A stretch of 64,000 nt of DNA, from contig OZ036015.1 of the NCBI GenBank assembly GCA_964035015.1, forward strand, positions 2,727,501 to 2,791,500, written 5' to 3'. The first letter of the stretch is position 1; every line of letters begins with the position of its first letter. Position numbers and translations under genes: made by a program. The notes beneath the pieces are model-generated. The model was not told where the DNA came from and ran no database searches. It saw only the letters and a list, made by a program, of their open reading frames with translations. Source of the stretch: Corallium rubrum. Lineage: Eukaryota; Cnidaria; Anthozoa; Scleralcyonacea; Coralliidae. This document shows, piece after piece, positions 56,376-64,000 of the stretch.

Positions 56376-57106
56376 CACGATTGCCCGGTGTCACAGGAAA
56401 TATGTCCCCCGTAAAAATGTGTTCCCCCCGGGACAGATTTCCTAGGAAATATGTACCCCCCCCCCCATTCGGAGATTTGCCCCCCCCCCCCCTCAGAATG
56501 ATTCCCTATAGGATAATTTATATACGTGTAATGTGGACAAAACATTTTAAAAGTAAAAAATATATATTTCTGAATGATAAATTATAACAGCTAAATATAT
56601 ATTTATAAAAACTACAATATACAAACTTATTTATTTAATAAAAATTTTGGCTGAATTGGACTGTCACTAAACTAATCGTTTTTACAAAGTTTTGATGGAA
56701 CACATAAATGGCAAAGCCATTCCTGCATGATCACCTATCCCCCAGAATGGCACATGAATGGCAAAGCCAGCATCACTTATCCCCCATCCCAGCTACTACA
56801 CCACTACGACCAATACGGATCGCTTTTGAGAGTCATCGCTCATTGAAAAAAGGCGTCTACTACGTTTGCGAACCATGACTACCATGCATAATATATACTT
56901 CCGTATATACCGTTTTTTGAAAAGCGGCAAACTACCCTATTATATTAATAACAAAGCAAGAAAATGGTGAGCTGCCAAGAATTTCGACAACGAAATACTG
57001 ACGTTTCACGCGGAGCCCTTCATTAACCTCGAGCCAACACGCTCTTTAGAAAGCAAAAAAGAGTTTTTTAGCTAATATATATTAGCTGTTATAATTTATC
57101 ATTCAG

Positions 57107-57147
<41 letters not shown>

Positions 57148-57325
57148 CTTTTGAAAAGTTTTGTCCACATTATACGTATATCAATTATCCTGTAAGGAAT
57201 CATTCTGAGGGGGGACAAATTTCCGAAGAGGAGGATATATTTCCTGGGAAATGTGTCCCTGGGGGGACATATTTTTTTTTGGGGGGGGGGGTGGCGGGGG
57301 GACAAATTTACTGGGACACCGGGCT
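56375..57325. repeat. Fold-back element with C/G-run ends
   Basis: Left arm 56380-56600 (gcccggtgtcacagga, ccccccattcggagatttg, ttctgaatgataaattataa) mirrors 57070-57325 (ttataatttatcattcagaa, caaatttccgaagagg, gggacaccgggc). Loop about 450 bp contains a family-a TGAAG-GAAACGTC motif at 56985-57030 and a direct 60-bp repeat (cacataaatggcaaagcca). Poly-G and (AT)n lie in the right arm. Confidence 0.85.
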
Positions 57326-57627
57326 TGCTCCCCTACCCAAATGGCATTAAAACCTTCCTATACACGAGGACACGCGACAAAATTTGCTTTTAGCAGTTTT
57401 TTTCAACATATTCACAATTTACAAGTTCTGCTTGTTCATGTACAGTTCATATTTAAAACAATGAGACTTCGTGTCTTACCAGAACTGATAAATTACGCAA
57501 TTAGCACAACAAGCAAGCCAGCCGGCTAGGCGGGCTAGGCGAGCTAGCCCTTCTCATGTAAACACAATAAAAATCATCTCGGCAAAGTGGGCTAGCTCAC
57601 CTAGAGAGCCATTTCAGTGAACAATAC

Positions 57628-57903
57628 CTGAATTAGTTGTTCTTGACATTTCGTTGCTTGGTTTACTTTCACCAGCTTGAGTAACTGTCTGCACACTGAT
57701 AAAATATTTCTTTTTATATTCAAGACAACCGAGAATGTATGTAGATGAACCAGACCCTGTTTCCTTGGTAACGAGTATGTTCGATGAACTCCGGTAAGCA
57801 ACAATATGATTTATTGCTGTTTGATCTTTGGGTAAAGAAGGTTGCATCCAAGATATCTTTAAACCATTAGTTCCATACGAAACAATACGAGTGATCTGTG
57901 GGG
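57628..57903 (-). CDS. Gene A exon: fibronectin type III domain
   Basis: A 276-bp phase-1 exon: APQITRIVSYGTNG, LKISWMQPSLPKDQ, STYILGCLEYKKKYFISVQT, VTQAGESKPSNE. Closest relative in the window is Gene B FN3-3 at 11368-11640. Acceptor cttctag, donor gtattg. Extracellular adhesion module. Confidence 0.9.
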
Positions 57904-57955
57904 CTAGAAGATATAGCAGAACATGACAACGTAATCGAGTGGAGGTCGGCTATAT

Positions 57956-58805
57956 TGCGAGTTGCGAGTTTGCGAGTTGCGAGTTGCGAGTTTGCGAGTT
58001 TCGAGTTTGCGAGTTTGCGGGTTGGGCCGTCGCGTCCATAGAGATCATAATATATGGTCGCGTCCGGGTCTCGTACTTCACAAAAACCCGTACGGGGTAA
58101 AAATGCCCAAAACAGTCTCCCCAGCGTTTTGCTAATAGCCCATTCAACCGCGTCACCTTGTCTTTTTTTCCTCTTTATGTTGGCATCGTTAGTGTTACAA
58201 CTATAGGTTGATTTTCATTTGCTACGTTTTCCCTATACGTAGAACGTAAAATTAAGAATTGAATATGGTTCAAATCATGCATTTACGCGTAAGAACCAGC
58301 CTTAGTCGCCCTTTTACAAATACCGTAATGCATTGTGCCTTGGGGTAACTTTAAAGCAATTCATATGGACGGTTAATTGGGAAAAGGGAGCTAGGTAAAC
58401 AGTATTATTGCGCTCCTGGACACAATATCAGCAACAGCTTTATTCATATTTGTCTTGTAGCTTCTACACAGTCCACAGGAGGCCCATGGCTTCCCCACCC
58501 CGCGATCCCCCTACCCTTCCCCGTCTTTTCTTGGGAAACCTAGTAGTTACCAATCACAATGTAGATCAATATCGTACATAAATCGCTATAAACACAGCGA
58601 AGTAGTGAGAACGATCGATTTTCTGTCTGTTTAAAACCGTTTAAACTTGCTGCAAATTACTCCCAGAAGACAGGAAATGCTATTTCAGAAACCATATATT
58701 TCAAAAATTGCAACTCGCAAACTCGCATATTTTTAGCTCGCAAACTGGCAAACTCGCAAACTGGCAACTCGCAACTCGCAACTCGCAAACCCGCAACTCG
58801 CATGC
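57956..58805. mobile_element. Element bounded by inverted (GCGAGTT)n arrays
   Basis: 57956-58022 is (gcgagttt/gcgagttgc)n and 58706-58805 the reverse (actcgcaa)n. The 690-bp interior has no transposase. The arrangement suggests a non-autonomous transposon with sub-terminal repeats, comparable to the CGCAAG element at 66-1145. Confidence 0.55.
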
Positions 58806-58809
58806 TAGA

Positions 58810-59159
58810 CGAACTCAATCGAGTGCAAACATAAAAATTTGAATTGTCCCCGAGCGGGTGAGGGTGCTAATCTCGACACGTGTGGAGTACGAAATTACAC
58901 GTAAGTGGGAAAGAAATTCTGCGAGATGTATATATATATATATATATATATTGAAAATGGTGTCACTACTCCAAGGTTTCACGCGTTACCTGAAGATCGC
59001 AATACGCAGTTACCTGAAGATCGCAATATACGTCGAAACTCCGGAGTAGTGACGAAACGTATTACTTTCCTATATTACGCTCTACCTTTCATGGTGTCGA
59101 CACTCTTGAACCATCCTGCCAGCTTTGTAACATCCATGTTACATATACTATGCTATATA

Positions 59160-59205
<46 letters not shown>

Positions 59206-60240
59206 AATCCACAACTTTCGCAGTTCGAATAGCACTGGTCACTAACCTCATTAAATTGTTCAGCTGATTATTTACAAATTTACGTCCGGCAGGGTATAAT
59301 TTATAGAAGTTCGGTTGGATTACGAAATAGTTTTTCAACGATCATGACGAAAGAAATCTTTGCCAGAAAAAATGGTTTCAGCTGAAATGTACATTAATAT
59401 TACTATGAAAAAAGACCAAAGAAAGAGAGCTAAAAGACAACAATAAATACGACTTAAAATCACTGGAAAAAGCCTAAAAATTAATACGATAAACACCGAA
59501 AACGGTGCCGACCGAAATGTAACTGAAAGAAGAAGGATGTGTCCTGAAACTGTTCAAAGCCAGTAAAGAATTTTGCTCTGGTGTATTCTACATAACTCGA
59601 GAGGGAACGATGAAGAAATTTTGAAACAAACGACTTTTTAGATCATGAAGAGAACTGAATGATGCCTCGTCATATTTATGTGTCAACAGCGAAAAAAGTA
59701 AGAAATCGCGAACGAGAAAAACAATCCGAAAAGAGTAGACTGAATTGGCAGTGTTTGTGGTCACAAAAGCAGAAGAAAGTTTAACGGTAGGAGATTCGTA
59801 TGTAACAGTTTACTGAGTTAAAACGGAAGAAATCTTGAAAATGAAAATTAATATAAATAATATAATGTCTATAATTGTCTTTCAACGCTAGGACGTTGAC
59901 ATTGTGTGATTTGTGTCTTTTCGTGGCCACTGTTTATATATATTTTTGAATGAAAATTTGTCATTTGGTTCATCTCGAAGTTTTTTTTTTAATATTGACA
60001 TTGCATGTTCTTTCGGTGTGTCAATACACAACTACAGATGAACCATGCTAACTAATTTTCTGGATGTTTTCTGATCTGTGTTCATTAATACAACAAAAAA
60101 CAGAAATTAGGGGAGGGGAGGGGGGAGGGAAAGAGGGTGTGTGTGTTAAAAATGCATATAAAGCGGGCGAGGGTTGTTGCGTTCATGTATTTCTAGTTAA
60201 ATTTAAAAGTAAGGGGACTGGGAGCTAATCATCCTTACTT
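58810..60240. other. Non-coding with (TA)n and small palindrome
   Basis: 58965-59065 has gtcactactccaaggttt mirrored by aaactccggagtagtgac, with cctgaagatcgcaatac twice in the centre. (TA)n at 58926-58950 and 59160-59203. 59270-60100 shows nothing recognisable. 60108-60140 is G-rich. Confidence 0.5.
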
Positions 60241-60244
60241 GCAG

Positions 60245-60545
60245 CCAGTGGCTACATGAATTGTGAAAGACGCAGATCAACGTGGTCGAGGTAAGGGCAT
60301 ATCAAAGGCGCTCCAGGTAGCCTCCATATAACACAGTTTACAGCAGGGATCACAGCTAAGATGAACCCCGCGAAAAACCTTCATAGCACAGGAGAAACCA
60401 ACTATAACTCTACTCACATGAGTCCCAAGCTTGACAACGGTGTCATTCCCAAGCAGTCGCCCATCCAAGTACTAACCCCGTAACAACCGGCTGTTACTTT
60501 TGGCTACAGTGGTGAGAGACTGCCCGCTAACACCTCACACCACTT
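60245..60545 (-). repeat. 5S rRNA-like SINE or 5S pseudogene fragment
   Basis: Minus strand 60480-60439 reads cggggttagtacttggatgg, gcgactgcttgggaatgaca, matching the 3' third of 5S rRNA including box C (GGTTAGTACTTGGATGGG). The 5' half of 5S is not recognisable upstream. Best read as a degraded 5S-derived (SINE3-like) repeat; not a functional 5S gene. Confidence 0.65.
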
Positions 60546-60569
60546 GTGGCTTCGCCTCAAGGCTGGTGA

Positions 60570-63500
60570 ATAAGGTAGAAAGCACATGTAAACCACATGA
60601 GAATCACATGCAAACTATATGAAAAGCACAAGTGAACTACTTGAGAAGCGCATGTGAACTACGTGGTAGCACATGTGAACTACGTGGGAAGGACATGTGA
60701 ACTATGTGAGAAGCACATGGGATGTGAGAAGCACATGTGAAGTACATGGGAAGGACATGTGAACTACGTGGGATGCACATGTGAACTACGTGGGAAGCAC
60801 ATGTGAAGTACGTGAGAAGCACATGTGAACTACATTGAAGGCACATGCTGAACAACGTGAGAAGCACATGTGAACTACGTGAGAAGCACAAGTGAACTAC
60901 ACGTGACTAAGAAGCACATGTGAACTACGTGAGAGCAGATGTGAACTACGGTGAGGAGCACAAGTGAACTACGTGAGAAGCACAAGTGAACTACGTGGGA
61001 AGCACATGTGAACTACGTGAGAAGCACATGTGAACTACGTGAGAAGCACAAGTGAACTACGTGAGAAGCACATGTGAACTACGTGAGAAGCACATGTACA
61101 ACTGTGAGTAGCACATGTGAACTACGTGAGAAGCACATGTGAACTACGGTGAGAAGCACATGTGAACTACGTGAGAAGCACAAGTGAACTACGTGAGAAG
61201 CACATCGTGAACTACGTGAGAAGCACAAGTGAACTACATGGGAAGCACATGTGAACTACGGTGAGAAGCACAAGTGAACTACGTGAGAAGCACATGTGAA
61301 CTACGTGAGAAGCACATGTGAACTACGGTGAGAAGCACATGTGAACTACGGTGAGAAGCACAAGTGAACTACGTAGTAGCACATGTGAACTACGTGAGAA
61401 GCACATATGAACTACGTGAGAAACACAAGCGAACTAACGTGGGAAGCACATGTGAACTACGTGAGAGCACAAGTGAACTACGTGAGAAGCACAAGTGAAC
61501 TACGTGAGAAGCACAAGTGAACTACGTGAGAAGCACATGTGAACTACGTGAGAAGCACAAGTGAACTACGTGAGAAGCACAAGTGAACTACGGTGAGAAG
61601 CACAAGTGAACTACGTGAGAAGCACATGTGAACAACGTGAGAAGCACAAGTGAACTACGGTGAGAAGCACAAGTGAACTACGGTGAGAAGCACAAGTGAA
61701 CTACGTAGTAGCACATGTGAACTACGGTGAGAAGCACAAGTGAACTACGGTGAGAAGCACAAGTGAACTACGTAGTAGCACATGTGAACTACGTGAGAAG
61801 CACAAGTGAACTACGTGAGAAGCACATGTGAACTACGTGAGAAGCACATGTGAACTACGTGAGAAGCACAAGTGAACTACGTGAGAAGCACATGTGAACT
61901 ACGGTGAGAAGCACATGTGAACTACGGTGAGTAGCACATGTGAACTACGGTGAGAAGCACAAGTGAACTACGTAGTAGCACATGTGAACTACGTGAGAAG
62001 CACATGTGAACTACGTAGAAGCACATGTGAACTACGTGAGAAGCACATGTGAACTACGTGAGAAGCACATGTGAACTACGTGAGAAGCACAAGTGAACTA
62101 CGTGAGAAGCACATGTGAACTACGTGAGAAGCACAAGTGAACTACGTGAGAAGCACATGTGAACTACGGTGAGAAGCACACATGTGAACTACGTGAGAAG
62201 CACAAGTGAACTACGTGGGAAGCACATGTGAACTACGTGAGAAGCACAAGTGAACTACGTGAGAAGCACAAGTGAACTACGGTGAGAAGCACAAGTGAAC
62301 TACGTGAGAAGCACAAGTGAACTACGGTGAGAAGCACATGTGAACTACGTGAGAAGCACAAGTGAACTACGTGAGAAGCACATGTGAACTACGGTGAGAA
62401 GCACAAGTGAACTACGTGAGAAGCACATGTGAACTACGTGAGAAGCACAAGTGAACTACGTAGTAGCACATGTGAACTACGGTGAGAAGCACAAGTGAAC
62501 TACGTGAGAAGCACAAGTGAACTACGTGAGAAGCACATGTGAACTACGTGAGAAGCACAAGTGAACTACGTGAGTAGCACATGTGAGAAGTGAACTACGG
62601 TGAGAAGCACAAGTGAACTACGTGAGAAGCACAAGTGAACTACGGTGAGAAGCACAAGTGAACTACGGTGAGAAGCACATGTGAACTACGTGAGAAGCAC
62701 AAGTGAACTACGTAGTAGCACATGTGAACTACGGTGAGAAGCACATGTGAACTACGGTGAGTAGCACATGTGAACTACGGTGAGTAGCACATGTGAACTA
62801 CGGTGAGAAGCACAAGTGAACTACGGTGAGTAGCACATGTGAACTACGGTGAGAAGCACATGTGAACTACGTGAGAAGCACAAGTGAACTACGGTGAGAA
62901 GCACATGTGAACTACGTGAGAAGCACATGTGAACTACGGTGAGAAGCACATGTGAACTACAGTGAAAAGCACAAGTGAACTACGTGGGAAGCACATGTGA
63001 ACTACGGTGAGAAGCACACGTGAACTACGTGAGAAGCACATGTGAACTACGTGAGAAGCACATGTGAACTACGTGAGAAGCACAAGTGAACTACGTGAGA
63101 AGCACATGTGAACTACGTGAGAAGCACAAGTGAACTACGGTGAGAAGCACAAGTGAACTACGGTGAGAAGCACAAGTGAACTACGTGAGAAGCACAAGTG
63201 AACTACGTGAGAAGCACAAGTGAACTACGTGAGAAGCACATGTGAACTACGTGAGAAGCACATATGAACTACGTGAGAAGCACATGTGAACTACGTGAGA
63301 AGCACAAGTGAACTACGTGAGAAGCACATGTGAACTACGGTGAGAAGCACATGTGAACTACGTGAGAAGCACAAGTGAACTACGTGAGAAGCACAAGTGA
63401 ACTACGTGAGAAGCACAAGTGAACTACGGTGAGAAGCACAAGTGAACTACGTGAGAAGCACAAGTGAACTACGTGAGAAGCACAAGTGAACTACGTGAGA

Positions 63501-64000
63501 AGCACAAGTGAACTACGTGAGAAGCACATGTGAACTACGTGAGAAGCACAAGTGAACTACGTGAGAAGCACAAGTGAACTACGTGAGAAGCACAAGTGAA
63601 CTACGTGAGAAGCACATGTGAACTACGGTGAGAAGCACAAGTGAACTACGTGAGAAGCACATGTGAACTACGTGAGAAGCACATGTGAACTACGTGAGAA
63701 GCACAAGTGAACTACGTGAGAAGCACAAGTGAACTACGTGAGAAGCACAAGTGAACTACGTGAGTAGCACATGTGAACTACGGTGAGAAGCACAAGTGAA
63801 CTACGTGAGAAGCACAAGTGAACTACGTGAGAAGCACAAGTGAACTACGTAGTAGCACATGTGAGCTACGGTGAGAAGCACAAGTGAACTACGTGAGAAG
63901 CACATGCAAACTAACGTGAGAAGCACATGTGAACTACGTGAGAAGCACATGTGAACTACGGTGAGAAGCACAAGTGAACTACGTGAGAAGCACAAGTGAA
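60570..64000 (+). repeat. 22-bp satellite (GTGAGAAGCACATGTGAACTAC)n
   Basis: At least 150 units to the window edge. Units vary chiefly as cacatg versus cacaag, with gtgag/ggtgag and gtagtagc variants. Each 22-bp unit is two 11-bp halves (agaagcacatg and tgaactacgtg). No gene; minus-strand Cys-Phe-Ser-Arg frames are artefacts. Confidence 0.96.

Larger units (their letters stand above)
48450..57903 (-). other. Gene A locus: paralogous receptor with tyrosine-motif tail (partial)
   Basis: Five exons in frame: FN3 (276 bp), linker (76), membrane-proximal core (283), closing exon (46) and a terminal transmembrane/tail exon (341, to stop). The first four match Gene B exons 11640 to 8187 in order, phase and, for three, exact length. 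The last exon is unrelated to Gene B and has no PTP juxtamembrane motif. More 5' modules are expected above 57903, outside recognisable sequence in this window. Gene A ends 14.3 kb before the first recognised Gene B exon, same strand, so the pair is a head-to-tail tandem. Confidence 0.82.

Noticed and set aside
60637..63995. Cys-Phe-Ser-Arg-Ser repeat frames on the minus strand
   Set aside because: Readings of the 22-bp satellite, broken regularly by unit-length variants.

Overview
The window is nuclear DNA of an animal, most likely an early-branching metazoan; an anthozoan cnidarian (coral or anemone) fits best and a sponge remains possible. Support is the split multi-exon genes with GT-AG introns, the ectodomain vocabulary (SUEL lectin, SRCR, F5/8 type C and fibronectin III modules feeding into a receptor tyrosine phosphatase), LINE, Ngaro, Penelope and R4/Dong-type retroelements, and very abundant tandem and palindromic repeats. 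No species is claimed. Most long open frames lie inside repeats and are not genes. All host genes found are on the minus strand, so transcription runs from high to low coordinates. Gene B (34103 down to 4316, both ends outside the recognised part) has 17 recognised exons whose splice phases join without conflict: an unrecognised N-terminal module, SUEL lectin, SRCR, F5/8 type C, two FN3, a membrane-proximal module, a third FN3, a second membrane-proximal module with a basic RRRR site, a transmembrane helix, and a cytoplasmic segment ending in the juxtamembrane stretch that precedes receptor PTP catalytic domains. The catalytic domain must lie left of position 1. Gene A (57903 to 48450) is a paralogue of the last ectodomain part: FN3, the same membrane-proximal exons (76, 283 and 46 bp in both genes), then a different last exon with a transmembrane helix and a 60-70 residue tail carrying three YxxL/V tyrosine motifs and a stop. 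The two neighbours therefore share an ectodomain but differ in signalling tail, one phosphatase-linked and one tyrosine-motif-linked. Nearly every intron of both genes contains a long tandem array, often starting 10-30 bp from an exon edge. The SUEL-SRCR intron (22922-32737) is almost wholly filled by an EEP-endonuclease LINE (23221-26306) inserted in a 22-bp minisatellite and a 6.1-kb Ngaro-type tyrosine-recombinase retrotransposon (26551-32673) with classic split direct repeats. The FN3-linker intron (16038-20170) holds a broken Penelope-like reverse transcriptase, tRNA-derived SINEs and two non-autonomous DNA transposons. Between the genes (34.1-48.4 kb) there are several dead LINE fragments, palindromic fold-back elements, a dimeric TTAA-flanked MITE and triplet repeats. 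The right end (60.6-64 kb) is a 22-bp satellite built from an 11-bp E-box-like unit. The window offers no bacterial operon, CRISPR array or complete RNA gene. Its novelty lies in the paired receptors, the repeat-packed introns, and several families of small structured elements sharing a TGANGA-hairpin-GAAA layout.
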